Below are positions 1 to 8,209 of a stretch of DNA of 24,120 bases, in pieces. The notes beneath the pieces are model-generated. The model made no database searches and was not told where the DNA came from. It saw only the letters and a list, made by a program, of their open reading frames with translations. The position numbers were made by a program, and so were the translations under genes. Position 1 is the first letter of the stretch. Every line of letters begins with the position of its first letter. Origin of the DNA: CAZSXS01 sp964611385 (GTDB lineage: Bacteria > Bacillota > Clostridia > Lachnospirales > CAYPQA01). The DNA is taken from NCBI GenBank assembly GCA_964611385.1, contig CAZSXS010000057.1, positions 1 to 24,120 of the forward strand, written 5' to 3'.

Positions 1-42
1 CCCCCAGACCCCCTCCCTCCACCTTTCAAAAAAGCCGGACGT
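1..42 (-). repeat. Palindromic interspersed repeat, copy A (cut by window edge)
   Basis: This is the conserved left end of the repeat found complete near 3519, 18043 and 18319. Read on the minus strand it starts ACGTCCGGCTTTTTTGAAAG, followed by a G-rich stretch ending in GGGGG at the window edge. The hairpin itself would lie outside the window. It sits 36 bases downstream of the iorA stop codon, between iorA and whatever follows it. The match to copies B-D is seen directly; membership of the family is inferred from that. Confidence 0.75.
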
Positions 43-78
43 TTGAGGGGGGACTTAGAACGCAAAAATAGTGTACAG

Positions 79-1896
79 TTATCTTTTAATTACTCCGAAC
101 TTACAGAGATTCACGCAATAGCCGCAGCCGATGCAGAGGGCTGGATTGATTTTGGCTTTTTTATCTTCGGACTTGGCGATGGCTGGGCAGCCGCCTTTTG
201 TGCAAAGGCCACAGGCTTTACAGCTTTCTGCAATGACATAGGGGGCTTCACGCTTAACGGATTTTAACAAGGCGCAGGGGCGCTGAGTAATAATAACAGA
301 AGGTTCTTTGGCAGCCAGCTCTTCTTTGATCACGCTCTTAAGCGAGTCAACCTGGAAGGGATCCACGATGCGGATTCTGTCCTTGCTGACGCCCACAGCC
401 TCACACAAGAGGGCAAGATTAACTTGCTTGGTCGGTTCTCCTTTGATGGTGCGTCCAGTGGTGGGATTCTCCTGATGGCCGGTCATGCCAGTGATGGAGT
501 TATCCAAAATAAGGACTGTGCCTGTGCCCTTATTGTACACCATGTCAATGAGGCCGGTAATTCCGCTGTGGATGAAGGTGGAGTCTCCGATGACGGCTAC
601 GGTATCGCTCAGACCCGCCTTTTCCATGCCGTGAGCCATGCTGATGCTGGCGCCCATACAAACACAGGCATCCATAGCTGTAAAGGGTGGCAATGCGCCC
701 AAGGTGTAGCAGCCGATATCCCCTGAAACCCGGATATTCATTTGCTTCAAGGTGAAGAATACACCACGGTGTGGGCAGCCAGCGCACATTACAGGTGGCC
801 GTCCGGGAAGGACAGGCTCGGCTTCGTCTGAAGAGGGTTGGACTGTGCTTTGGGTTGTGCTTTGTGCCTTATCGTTGCTGCCAAAGTAGCTCAGAATGGT
901 TTCGCGGACAAGCTCTGTGCTGTATTCGCCCAAGAGGGTAAAGATTTCCTTGCCGATTACCTTTAGCCCAAGGGATTTACAGTGCTTTTCAATCACAGGA
1001 TCCAATTCCTCTACCACAAAGCAGAGGTCTACACTTTGAACAAAGTCTTGCAGCATTTTGGTGGGCAATGGGTTAATCAGACCCAGCTTTAAATAAGAAG
1101 CTTGCTCTCTAAAAGCTTCCCGTGCATACTGATAGGCTATGCCGGAGGTGATGATACCAATTTTTTTGCCTTCGGTTGGATCAGAAGGGGTAGTTGTGTT
1201 GGTTTGATTGGTATTTTCAGCTGGAATAACGGTATTGATCTCAGTTTTTTCTGCAAAGTCCAGCAGCTTTTTCATACGCTCCTCGACAAAAATGTGCCGC
1301 CCTCTTGCCATAGCGGGCATCATTACATATTTACTCGGGTTTTTGACATAGTCTTTGGCACATGCCTTTTCCGGCTCTTGTAAAGTTACCAGACTTTGCG
1401 AATGGGAAACCCGAGTGGACAGGCGGAGAATAACCGGAGTATCGTATTCTTCGCTTATGGTATAGGCTAGTTTTAAAAACTCCTTACATTCATGACTGTC
1501 GGAAGGCTCCAATAAGGGTACCTTTGCTCCGATGGCGTAGTTTCTTGTGTCCTGCTCGTTTTGAGACGAGTGCATACCAGGATCATCAGCCACGCAAGCC
1601 ACTAGACCAGCATTCACGCCGGTATAGGCAGCCGTAAACAGAGGATCTGCCGCGACGTTCAGCCCTACGTGCTTCATGGCACAAAGGGCTCTGGCCCCAC
1701 CAATAGCGGCTCCGATGGCCACCTCCATGGCTACTTTTTCGTTGGGTGCCCACTCAGAATAAATCCCATCATACTTGGATATGTATTCAGTAATTTCGGT
1801 ACTAGGGGTTCCCGGGTAGGAGGAAACAACCATTACGCCTGCTTCCAATGCTCCCCTAGCAACGGCCTCGTTACCAAGCATTAATTTCTTTTCCAT
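79..1896 (-). CDS. iorA: Indolepyruvate ferredoxin oxidoreductase, alpha subunit
   Basis: Predicted 605-residue cytoplasmic, oxygen-sensitive enzyme subunit. The family oxidises indolepyruvate and other aryl pyruvates with CoA and ferredoxin to aryl-acetyl-CoA and CO2, in amino acid fermentation. The N-terminal half resembles the pyruvate:ferredoxin oxidoreductase pyrimidine-binding domain (SSYPGTPSTEI near residue 30). A thiamine diphosphate domain follows, with GDIGCYTLGALPP near 390 and GDSTFIHSG ... LDNS near 433-460. The last 50 residues form a two-cluster ferredoxin: CKACGLC then four residues then CP, and CIGCGYCVNLC. Start: GGAGG lies eight bases before the ATG at 1896; an ATG five codons upstream overlaps that site and is less likely. 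The beta subunit gene iorB is not visible: the bases after the stop carry a repeat, so iorB lies beyond the window or elsewhere. The neighbouring ligase supports the aryl-acid role. Confidence 0.93.
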   Translation of the reverse strand: MEKKLMLGNEAVARGALEAGVMVVSSYPGTPSTEITEYISKYDGIYSEWAPNEKVAMEVAIGAAIGGARALCAMKHVGLNVAADPLFTAAYTGVNAGLVACVADDPGMHSSQNEQDTRNYAIGAKVPLLEPSDSHECKEFLKLAYTISEEYDTPVILRLSTRVSHSQSLVTLQEPEKACAKDYVKNPSKYVMMPAMARGRHIFVEERMKKLLDFAEKTEINTVIPAENTNQTNTTTPSDPTEGKKIGIITSGIAYQYAREAFREQASYLKLGLINPLPTKMLQDFVQSVDLCFVVEELDPVIEKHCKSLGLKVIGKEIFTLLGEYSTELVRETILSYFGSNDKAQSTTQSTVQPSSDEAEPVLPGRPPVMCAGCPHRGVFFTLKQMNIRVSGDIGCYTLGALPPFTAMDACVCMGASISMAHGMEKAGLSDTVAVIGDSTFIHSGITGLIDMVYNKGTGTVLILDNSITGMTGHQENPTTGRTIKGEPTKQVNLALLCEAVGVSKDRIRIVDPFQVDSLKSVIKEELAAKEPSVIITQRPCALLKSVKREAPYVIAESCKACGLCTKGGCPAIAKSEDKKAKINPALCIGCGYCVNLCKFGVIKR

Positions 1897-2019
1897 AGAA
1901 TAAACCTCCATATGTACTCAGTCACGTTTAGCTTTGCAAAGCCGCCTCCCAAAACAATAGATGATCCGGGTTGAATGATAGCGGCTTGGAAAATGTTTAA
2001 GAGACTGAGTATAGTAAAG

Positions 2020-2040
2020 AAAAAGCAAAAGGCGCTTTTT
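2020..2040 (-). terminator. Weak hairpin with T-rich tail in the paaK-iorA gap
   Basis: A 7 bp stem (AAAAAGC / GCTTTTT) with a 7-base loop lies between the ligase stop and iorA. On the minus strand it runs into GCTTTTTCTTT. It could be a weak terminator or attenuator between the two genes. The stem is short and AT-rich, so this is tentative. A second hairpin, TGCGCC-AGC-GGCGCA at 2057-2071, lies just after the ligase stop and has no T-run. No clear promoter for iorA was found in this 189-base gap. Confidence 0.3.
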
Positions 2041-2085
2041 CCATTTCTGATTTGAGTGCGCCAGCGGCGCAAATGCCGGTTAGTA

Positions 2086-3378
2086 TTAATCTTTAAAAAT
2101 AACCCGCTTGGCCTTACCGGTTGTGCGTTCAATGGAGTTGGGCTCACGGAGTTTAACTTTACAATCCAGACCCAGCACCGAGCGCAGGCGTGCCTTTAAA
2201 TTGTTTTCAAGCTTTTCCAATTCACTGTACTGCTCCAGCAAAGAGTCATCCACCAGTTCCACATGAACCTCCAAGCTGTTTCCGTAACCCTTTTTGGTCA
2301 CAACTAACTGATAGTAGGGGCTGATGTGTTGAAGACCTACGATGATACTTTCCACCTGAGAAGGATACACATTAACGCCCTTGATAATCAGCATATCATC
2401 GCTTCTGCCCTTGACCTTGGTCATACGAGCGGAGGTACGTCCACAGACACAGGGCTCCATCACGAAGGAAGTAATATCCTTCGTCCGGTAACGCAGCAAG
2501 GGAAAACCTTCCTTCAAAATGGTGGTGATTACCAGCTCACCTTCCGAACCCTCGGGCAGCACTTCGCCGGTTTCTGGGTTAATAATTTCCGGCAGGAAGC
2601 AATCTTCATTAAAATGAAGGCCGGTTTTATGTACACATTCTCCTGAAACACCAGGGCCTACGATTTCGCTTAAGCCGTAGTTTTCGGTAGCAATGATACC
2701 AAGGCGGCTTTCGATTTCACGATTCATTTCGATTGTATGACCTTCACCGCCAAACATTCCTATTCGGAGAGAAAAATCCTTCGGATTCATGCCCAAATCC
2801 CGCATCACGTCCCCGATATGTAGCGCATAGGAGGGTGTACAAACGAGAAGCGTCGTATCAAAGTCTTTCATGACCATCAGCTGCTTTTCTGTATTCCCGG
2901 CGGAAATGGGAATCACGGCTGCGCCCACTTTTTCCAGGCCGTTATGAAGGCCCAAGGCACCTGTAAACAAGCCATAGCCAAAGGAAATTTGGGCCGTATC
3001 GTTTTCGGAGCCACCAGCCATACAGACCAATCTGGCAACACACTCACTCCACATTTCCAGGTCATTACGGGTATAACCCACCACCGTCGGTTTCCCGGTG
3101 GTACCACTGGAGGCATGAAGCCGGACAATCTCCCTCTTAGGGACAGCAAAAAGCTGATAAGGATAATTCAATCTCAAATCCTCTTTAGTCGTAAAAGGGA
3201 TTCGTTCCAAGTCCTTCAGTGACCGAACATCTTCCGGTTTCAATTTAACCTCGTCAAGTCTTTGGCGATAAAAAGGAACCCGTTCATAGATCCAGCTGAC
3301 AGTTTTTTTCAGCCGTTCGAGCTGGACACTTTGAATTTCCTTTCTTGAGGCGCACTCTATTTCTTTATTCCAGATCAT
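2086..3378 (-). CDS. paaK: Phenylacetate-CoA ligase family (AMP-forming)
   Basis: Predicted 430-residue cytoplasmic adenylate-forming enzyme that links an aryl acetate to CoA at the cost of ATP, or works in reverse to release the acid. The AMP-binding P-loop SSGTTGKP is at residues 90-97. ENYGLSE (adenylate-binding motif) is near 230, YRTKDIT near 300, and a C-terminal lid domain begins around RSDDMLIIKGVNVYP, typical of PaaK. Length matches the family. Start: ATG at 3378 has GGAGGG four bases upstream; an in-frame extension of eight codons would cover that site. It lies just upstream of iorA on the same strand. In anaerobes this pair suggests aryl pyruvate to aryl-acetyl-CoA to aryl acetate with energy recovery, rather than the aerobic phenylacetate ring-cleavage route, none of whose other genes are here. 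Exact substrate cannot be read from sequence. Confidence 0.88.
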   Translation of the reverse strand: MIWNKEIECASRKEIQSVQLERLKKTVSWIYERVPFYRQRLDEVKLKPEDVRSLKDLERIPFTTKEDLRLNYPYQLFAVPKREIVRLHASSGTTGKPTVVGYTRNDLEMWSECVARLVCMAGGSENDTAQISFGYGLFTGALGLHNGLEKVGAAVIPISAGNTEKQLMVMKDFDTTLLVCTPSYALHIGDVMRDLGMNPKDFSLRIGMFGGEGHTIEMNREIESRLGIIATENYGLSEIVGPGVSGECVHKTGLHFNEDCFLPEIINPETGEVLPEGSEGELVITTILKEGFPLLRYRTKDITSFVMEPCVCGRTSARMTKVKGRSDDMLIIKGVNVYPSQVESIIVGLQHISPYYQLVVTKKGYGNSLEVHVELVDDSLLEQYSELEKLENNLKARLRSVLGLDCKVKLREPNSIERTTGKAKRVIFKD

Positions 3379-3518
3379 AAAACCCTCCAATTTATTTCGC
3401 ACTTATTATCTTAATCATACTCAATTGCTAGAACAGTAAATTCAATCTTAGCTTTAAATCCTAATCCTACAAGCCTTGACGCGAATCTTGATCCTACCAG
3501 ATCTTGCCAAGCCCCCCC

Positions 3519-3624
3519 ATGTCCGGCTTTTTTGAAAAGAGAGGAAAGGGGGTGTGGGGGAAGGGGGAGAAAGACTTTTTTCGCCGTTTGAAAAAAGTTT
3601 TTCTCCCCCTTCCCCCACGGTTTT
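3519..3624 (+). repeat. Palindromic interspersed repeat, copy B
   Basis: Complete copy. It starts ATGTCCGGCTTTTTTGAAAAG, passes through a G-rich stretch, then forms a 29 bp hairpin (arms 3554-3582 and 3590-3618, one mismatch) around the loop GCCGTTT, and ends in CGGTTTTG. It lies between the symporter stop (3645) and the ligase start (3378), about 20 bases after the symporter stop, with its T-rich end facing that gene. The hairpin may act as a terminator for the symporter transcript, but on the minus strand no T-run follows it. The rest of this gap (3379-3518) holds short repeats of ATCCTA and no clear promoter. Confidence 0.85.
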
Positions 3625-3644
3625 GCTCTTTGTTTTTTTCTTTT

Positions 3645-5171
3645 TTATATCCCTTTAAAAGCCTTTCCTAAGAATTCTTTGTCGTACTTGTTTTTCGTCA
3701 GTAAACTAATAATAGGCGTTAGTGCTACAGACATTCCCATGGCTAGTACTCCTGTCGTGGGCGCACTCGCCATGGCCGCGGAGAAGTCTTTTGTCGTGGT
3801 CGTGTAGAGCGTGATGAAGGTGACCGTTAAAAAGCCGCCCAGCATGCCTGCCCACGCACCTGCTTTTGTGGTCCGCTTGGAGTACAGCCCCCATAAAGTC
3901 GGGCCAATGAAGGTGCCAGATACAATCCCCCAGGAAAAAGACATGATGGATACAATGATGGAAATCTGGAAGGACGCAAATATGTAGGAAAGTGCTACAA
4001 AAACTAAACAGAGTACCCGAGTGACTAGCATCTGGGACTTTTGGTTGAAGGAGGGAATCACAAAGGGTAGTAAGTCTACGGAAACCGCCGAAGCAGAGGT
4101 CAAAACCAATGCTGAAAGGGTTGACATTGAGGCCGAAAGTAAAAGGATCAAGATCATTGCCAATACGATGGTCGTAAATACGTTGTCGTCACCCATTGCC
4201 TTTAACAAAATTTGTGGTACAACCGCATCGTAGCCTTTGGCCGGTAGCGTGTTGTCCAGATAGATTCTGCCAAGACTGCCTACCAAATAAGCGCCGCAGC
4301 CGATCAGAGCCGCAAAAAGAGTGGTTATAATGGTAGCTTGCTTGATGGAGTTTTCCTTAACCGCGTAGTATTTGCGGATCATTTGCGGAAGTCCCCAGGT
4401 TCCAAAGCTGGTCAGGAGGATGTTGATCATTAGGAAGGATGGATTTTTGCCCACGGGGCTAACCAAACCGGGATCAATGGTTTTCAGTTTCTCTATTGCT
4501 TGCCCTACACCGCCTACATTGGCGTTGGTAAGTACAATGAAAATCATTAGGATTACGCCGAAGATCATAATAATTCCTTGGACAAAATCGGTGTAAACAG
4601 TAGCAACATACCCTCCCAGCACAAGGAAGATCGCTGTCACTATGGCCACTATCAGCATACAGACATTGACCGAAACCTTGGGAAAGATGGTGCTGAACAA
4701 GGAACCTAGACCCTTGTAAACCGCTGAAGAGTAGGGCACAAGGAAAATAAAAATAATTAATGCGGAGAAAAGCTTCATCTGCGGGCATTGATACCGTGCT
4801 TCAAAAAACTCGGGCATGGTTGATACCTGTAAATTGTGGGTCATAGTACGGGTGCGTCCCGCCAGTACGAGCCAGGCTAGAAAACAACCAAGCACAGCGT
4901 TTCCGATCCCGATCCAGATGGACGCCAGACCCAAATCCCATCCGTTCTTACCGGCATAGCCGATAAAAATAACAGCGGAAAAATAAGAGGTTCCGTAGGC
5001 AAAGGAGGACATCCAAGCCCCAATTTTTCGCCCGCCCAGTAAGAAGCCATCCATGGTGCTGGCTTTACGCTTGCTGTAAAAGCCAATGGCGATCAAAAGC
5101 CCAGCGAAGATCACCAAGGAAATGGCTGTTACAATTTGAACCTGTAAGCTTGCGTTTGAAGTTAGCTGCAT
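3645..5171 (-). CDS. Sodium:solute symporter family transporter
   Basis: Predicted 508-residue inner-membrane protein with about 13 hydrophobic helices, the size and layout of the SSF (SLC5/PutP) family, which import a small solute with sodium. The family signature region GGYVATVYTDFVQGIIMI is at about residues 187-205. The Ser/Thr-rich helix SASMSTLSALVLTSASAVSVDL at about 345-366 matches the helix that supplies sodium ligands. Start: ATG at 5171 has GAAGGGA about eight bases upstream; a 14-codon extension is possible but less likely. A promoter (5205-5232) and the terminator of the preceding operon show it is its own unit. The substrate (amino acid, carboxylate or other) cannot be told from sequence, and its neighbours do not settle it. 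Confidence 0.9.
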   Translation of the reverse strand: MQLTSNASLQVQIVTAISLVIFAGLLIAIGFYSKRKASTMDGFLLGGRKIGAWMSSFAYGTSYFSAVIFIGYAGKNGWDLGLASIWIGIGNAVLGCFLAWLVLAGRTRTMTHNLQVSTMPEFFEARYQCPQMKLFSALIIFIFLVPYSSAVYKGLGSLFSTIFPKVSVNVCMLIVAIVTAIFLVLGGYVATVYTDFVQGIIMIFGVILMIFIVLTNANVGGVGQAIEKLKTIDPGLVSPVGKNPSFLMINILLTSFGTWGLPQMIRKYYAVKENSIKQATIITTLFAALIGCGAYLVGSLGRIYLDNTLPAKGYDAVVPQILLKAMGDDNVFTTIVLAMILILLLSASMSTLSALVLTSASAVSVDLLPFVIPSFNQKSQMLVTRVLCLVFVALSYIFASFQISIIVSIMSFSWGIVSGTFIGPTLWGLYSKRTTKAGAWAGMLGGFLTVTFITLYTTTTKDFSAAMASAPTTGVLAMGMSVALTPIISLLTKNKYDKEFLGKAFKGI

Positions 5172-5204
5172 AAATCTAGTCCCTTCGATAATTTTTTGCT
5201 TATA

Positions 5205-5232
5205 ATTATACATACATTTTCATAAAAATCAA
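5205..5232 (-). promoter_or_regulatory. Sigma-A-type promoter for the symporter gene
   Basis: On the minus strand TTGATT (5227-5232) is followed by a 16-base spacer and a consensus TATAAT (5205-5210). The start codon at 5171 is 33 bases further on. It lies directly after the nspC terminator, so the symporter would be transcribed independently. Confidence 0.6.
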
Positions 5233-5283
5233 CTGCATATCCAATGGGAATCAGCATAAGCCCTTCTGGTATTTTTTCGGTGA

Positions 5284-5339
5284 CAATAAAAAACCACAGC
5301 TTTTTACCGCGCTTGGGAGCGTGATAGAAAGCTGTGGTT
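5284..5339 (-). terminator. Intrinsic terminator of the polyamine operon
   Basis: On the minus strand a stem AACCACAGCTTT pairs with AAAGCTGTGGTT across a long partly paired loop and is followed at once by a run of T's (5288-5293). It starts 18 bases after the nspC stop codon. This is a textbook Rho-independent terminator. Confidence 0.88.
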
Positions 5340-5357
5340 GCTGAGGGACCGTTCGTT

Positions 5358-6602
5358 CTATGATAGTCTGGACTTAAAATCCTCATAGGTAAATTCCTTA
5401 ACCGTGCGGAGCCCCTGCTCCTCAGAAAATAGCAAAATAGACGGCAAGTTAATTCCGTTAAAGGTATTATTTTTAACCATGGAATAAATGGCCATGTCAC
5501 AAAACACAAGCTTGTCACCTATGCATAAAGGCTCCCGAAAGTTGTAGTCACCAATAATGTCTCCTGCAAGGCAAGTATGAGCACCTAGGCGATAGCTGTG
5601 GGGTTTAGTTTGTCCTTGTGACGGTAAAGGCGGCAGCTCAGCCATATTCAGCGCCTGAGCCAGTGAGGCCTTTAAATTCTCTGAATCAAAAGCCTGAGCC
5701 CGAAAAATCTTCGGACGATAAGGCATTTCCAAAACATCGGGCATGTGGCAGGCAGCAGAAGCATCTAAGATCGCAATCTCGAGGCCGTTCTCAACGATAT
5801 CCAAGACACTCGCTACCAAAAAGCCCGTATTCAAAGCAAAAGCTTCCCCGGGTTCAAGATAAATTTGGAGGTCATATTGATTCTTCATGTACTCTATGCA
5901 CGAACAAAGGGTATCCAGGTCATAATCCGGACGGGTAATATGATGCCCGCCACCAAAATTAAGCCATTTCATCCTTTTCAAGTACTTTCCGAATTTTTGA
6001 TCCACCACCTCAATGGTGCGCTTCAAGGTATCAGAATTTTGCTCGCATAGGGTATGAAAGTGCAGGCCGCTGATACCAGAAAGGGCTTGCTCATCCTTAC
6101 AGGCTTCTTCAAAGGCTGAAAGGGGAACCCCCAGTCTGGATCCCCGGAAGCAAGGGTTATAAATGTCTGTCTCAATTTCCGAATACTCCGGATTAATCCG
6201 AATCCCGCAGTGGATCTTTTTGTTGCCTTCCTTACAAAAGCCTTGAACCCTATCACGATAACGATTCCACTGGTTGAAGGAGTTGAAAACAATATGGTCA
6301 CTGTAGTTTAAAATGGCATCAAAGTCTTCCTCACGGTATGCGGGTGCGAAGATATGCACCTCTCCCCCCATCTCCTCATAACCCAGCCTGGCTTCAAACA
6401 AGGAACTGGCCGTAGTGCCGGAGCAAAACTGCCCGATCAAGGGATAGGTACTAAACATAGAGTAGGCCTTTTGAGCCAATAAAATTTTACATCCGCTTCT
6501 GTCCGAGACAGATTTTAGAATTTTTAAATTATCATAAAGTAACCCCTCGACTACTAAGTAGCAAGGGGTTTTTACGGCGTTAAAATCAAGTTTCAAATCC
6601 AT
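5358..6602 (-). CDS. nspC: Carboxynorspermidine/carboxyspermidine decarboxylase
   Basis: Predicted 414-residue PLP enzyme of the alanine-racemase-fold decarboxylases. It removes CO2 from carboxyspermidine or carboxynorspermidine to give spermidine or norspermidine. Visible features are the PLP lysine in LLAQKAYS (Lys45), the phosphate-binding glycine run NFGGGHHIT, EPGEAF, and the C-terminal active-site motif CLAGDIIGDY. Length fits the family. The gene lies 25 bases after the dehydrogenase that makes its substrate, so the two form an operon. Start is uncertain: the only Shine-Dalgarno-like sequence, GAGGA, directly abuts the ATG at 6602. A TTG at 6596 (codon 3) has a normal 6-base spacing from it and may be the true start. 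Which polyamine is made depends on whether putrescine or diaminopropane is supplied, which this window does not show. Confidence 0.93.
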   Translation of the reverse strand: MDLKLDFNAVKTPCYLVVEGLLYDNLKILKSVSDRSGCKILLAQKAYSMFSTYPLIGQFCSGTTASSLFEARLGYEEMGGEVHIFAPAYREEDFDAILNYSDHIVFNSFNQWNRYRDRVQGFCKEGNKKIHCGIRINPEYSEIETDIYNPCFRGSRLGVPLSAFEEACKDEQALSGISGLHFHTLCEQNSDTLKRTIEVVDQKFGKYLKRMKWLNFGGGHHITRPDYDLDTLCSCIEYMKNQYDLQIYLEPGEAFALNTGFLVASVLDIVENGLEIAILDASAACHMPDVLEMPYRPKIFRAQAFDSENLKASLAQALNMAELPPLPSQGQTKPHSYRLGAHTCLAGDIIGDYNFREPLCIGDKLVFCDMAIYSMVKNNTFNGINLPSILLFSEEQGLRTVKEFTYEDFKSRLS

Positions 6603-6627
6603 TCCTCATTTCACGTTTTGTACTGCT

Positions 6628-7824
6628 TTACTCCACCATTTCTGGGTCAAAGCTTTCCTTCCAAGGAAGGCCGAACCGATTTAAAGCCTCCATAAAAGGA
6701 TCGGGATCAAATTCTTCTATATTAAAGACGCCGGGTTTTTTCCAGAGGCCTTTCATCACCATCATAGCACCAATCATGGCAGGCACGCCGGTTGTATAAG
6801 AGATGGCCTGAGAACCCACTTCCTTGTAGCATTCCTGGTGGTCGCAGACATTATACACATAATATTTCTTTTCCTTACCATCCTTGATCCCTTGGAAGAT
6901 GCAGCCGATATTGGTCTTACCCTTGGTTCTGGGGCCGAGGGAAGCCGGGTCTGGCAGGAGCGCTTTCAAAAACTGAAGCGGTACGATTTTTTTCCCTTCG
7001 TAGTCAATGGGTTCGATAGAAGTCATTCCCACATTCTCAAGCACCTTCAGATGGGTCAAATAATTCTGAGAAAAGGTCATAAAGAAGCGAATTCTCTTGA
7101 CGCCCTTGATATTGATGGCCAAGGATTCAAGCTCTTCATGATGCAGTAAGTACATATCCTTATTGCCAATTTCGGGGAAATTATAAACCCGCTTAATGGA
7201 AAGGGGCTCTGTTTCAACAAAAGCGCCGTTTTCGAAGTAGCTGCCCTTTGCAGTAACCTCCCGAATATTGATTTCCGGATTAAAATTAGTCGCAAAAGGA
7301 TAGCCGTGGTCACCGGCATTGGCATCCAGTATATCAATCGTATGGATTTCATCAAAATGGTGCTTCAAAGCATAGGCACAGAAGACACCCGTCACACCTG
7401 GGTCAAAGCCGCTACCCAAGAGGGCGGTGATCCCAGCTTTTTCAAAGCGTTCGCGATAATCCCACTGCCACTTATATTCAAATTTAGCTGTATCCAGGGG
7501 TTCATAGTTTGCAGTATCCACATAGTCCACCTTGGTTTGCAGGCAGGCCTCCATAATACTCAGGTCCTGGTAAGGCAGAGCCACGTTAATGACGATATTG
7601 GGCTGATAGCTTTCGATGAGGGCCACCAACTCCTCCACCTTATCAGCATCAACCTTCGCTGTTGTAACCTTAGTCGCATAGTTTTTAACCTGCTCCTTCA
7701 AGGCCTCGCACTTTGAAACAGTACGACTGGCAATACAGATTTCTTCAAATACTTCTGAATTCTGACAACATTTATGGACGACAACGGAGGCGACCCCTCC
7801 GGCTCCAATAATTAAAGCCTTCAT
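6628..7824 (-). CDS. Carboxynorspermidine/carboxyspermidine dehydrogenase (saccharopine dehydrogenase family)
   Basis: Predicted 398-residue cytoplasmic oxidoreductase. The family condenses aspartate semialdehyde with putrescine or diaminopropane and reduces the imine with NADPH, giving carboxyspermidine or carboxynorspermidine. The N-terminal Rossmann motif is GAGGVAS at residues 7-13, and the rest aligns in character with saccharopine dehydrogenase-like proteins (GSGFDPGVTGVF near 140; conserved YTTGVPAMIGAMMV near 350). Start: ATG at 7824 has GGGAGG nine bases upstream; a longer reading through the promoter region is rejected. It is first in an operon with nspC, which settles the function against a lysine-pathway saccharopine enzyme. 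A promoter is visible at 7858-7885. Confidence 0.9.
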   Translation of the reverse strand: MKALIIGAGGVASVVVHKCCQNSEVFEEICIASRTVSKCEALKEQVKNYATKVTTAKVDADKVEELVALIESYQPNIVINVALPYQDLSIMEACLQTKVDYVDTANYEPLDTAKFEYKWQWDYRERFEKAGITALLGSGFDPGVTGVFCAYALKHHFDEIHTIDILDANAGDHGYPFATNFNPEINIREVTAKGSYFENGAFVETEPLSIKRVYNFPEIGNKDMYLLHHEELESLAINIKGVKRIRFFMTFSQNYLTHLKVLENVGMTSIEPIDYEGKKIVPLQFLKALLPDPASLGPRTKGKTNIGCIFQGIKDGKEKKYYVYNVCDHQECYKEVGSQAISYTTGVPAMIGAMMVMKGLWKKPGVFNIEEFDPDPFMEALNRFGLPWKESFDPEMVE

Positions 7825-7857
7825 TACACAAAACCTCCCAAAAAATTTATTGGTACC

Positions 7858-7885
7858 ATTATACACAAGTCCATCAAAAAAACAA
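7858..7885 (-). promoter_or_regulatory. Promoter of the polyamine operon
   Basis: On the minus strand TTGTTT (7880-7885), a 16-base spacer and a consensus TATAAT (7858-7863) precede the dehydrogenase start by 33 bases. It diverges from the tRNA promoter about 100 bases away. Confidence 0.6.
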
Positions 7886-7981
7886 GCTCTTGGGATGGGG
7901 GAAGGAATTTGTTAGGTTTTTTGCCCCGATTGACTGTAACAATATTTTTTTATTTCAAAGCTGATTTTCAACAAATTTTTC

Positions 7982-8010
7982 TTGACTTACGGAAAAGAGT
8001 GTGGTATTAT
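7982..8010 (+). promoter_or_regulatory. Promoter of the tRNA operon
   Basis: TTGACT (7982-7987) and TATTAT (8005-8010) are separated by 17 bases, about 45 bases before the first tRNA. An overlapping TATAAT (8008-8013) gives a 20-base spacer and is the less likely -10. Confidence 0.7.
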
Positions 8011-8055
8011 AATCCTCGCTTGGTTGGGAGCTACAATCCAGGATCAAGTTGGTAT

Positions 8056-8129
8056 CTGGGTGTGGCGTAGCTTGGTAGCGCGCTAGAATGGGGTTCTAGA
8101 GGTCGCAAGTTCAAATCTTGTCACCCAGA
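8056..8129 (+). tRNA. tRNA-Pro (anticodon GGG)
   Basis: Cloverleaf folds by eye: acceptor CTGGGTG/CACCCAG, D-arm around AGCTTGGTAGC, anticodon stem CTAGA/TCTAG with loop ATGGGGT giving anticodon GGG, and T-arm with TTCAAAT. The discriminator base is A and the 3' CCA is not encoded. First of three tRNAs in one transcript. Confidence 0.95.
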
Positions 8130-8133
8130 TCAT

Positions 8134-8206
8134 GGGAGCATAGCTCAGTTGGGAGAGCGCCTGCCTTACAAGCAGGATGTCATAGGTTCGAGCCCTGTTG
8201 TTCCCA
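8134..8206 (+). tRNA. tRNA-Val (anticodon UAC)
   Basis: Acceptor GGGAGCA pairs with TGTTCCC (one G-U). The anticodon stem CCTGC/GCAGG encloses loop CTTACAA, anticodon UAC. The T-arm contains TTCGAGC. The discriminator is A and CCA is not encoded. It follows the tRNA-Pro by four bases. Confidence 0.95.
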
Positions 8207-8209
8207 TAT

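Noticed and set aside
1881..2147. 88-codon minus-strand frame in the paaK-iorA gap
   Set aside because: It overlaps both genes, has no ribosome site and no recognisable protein features.
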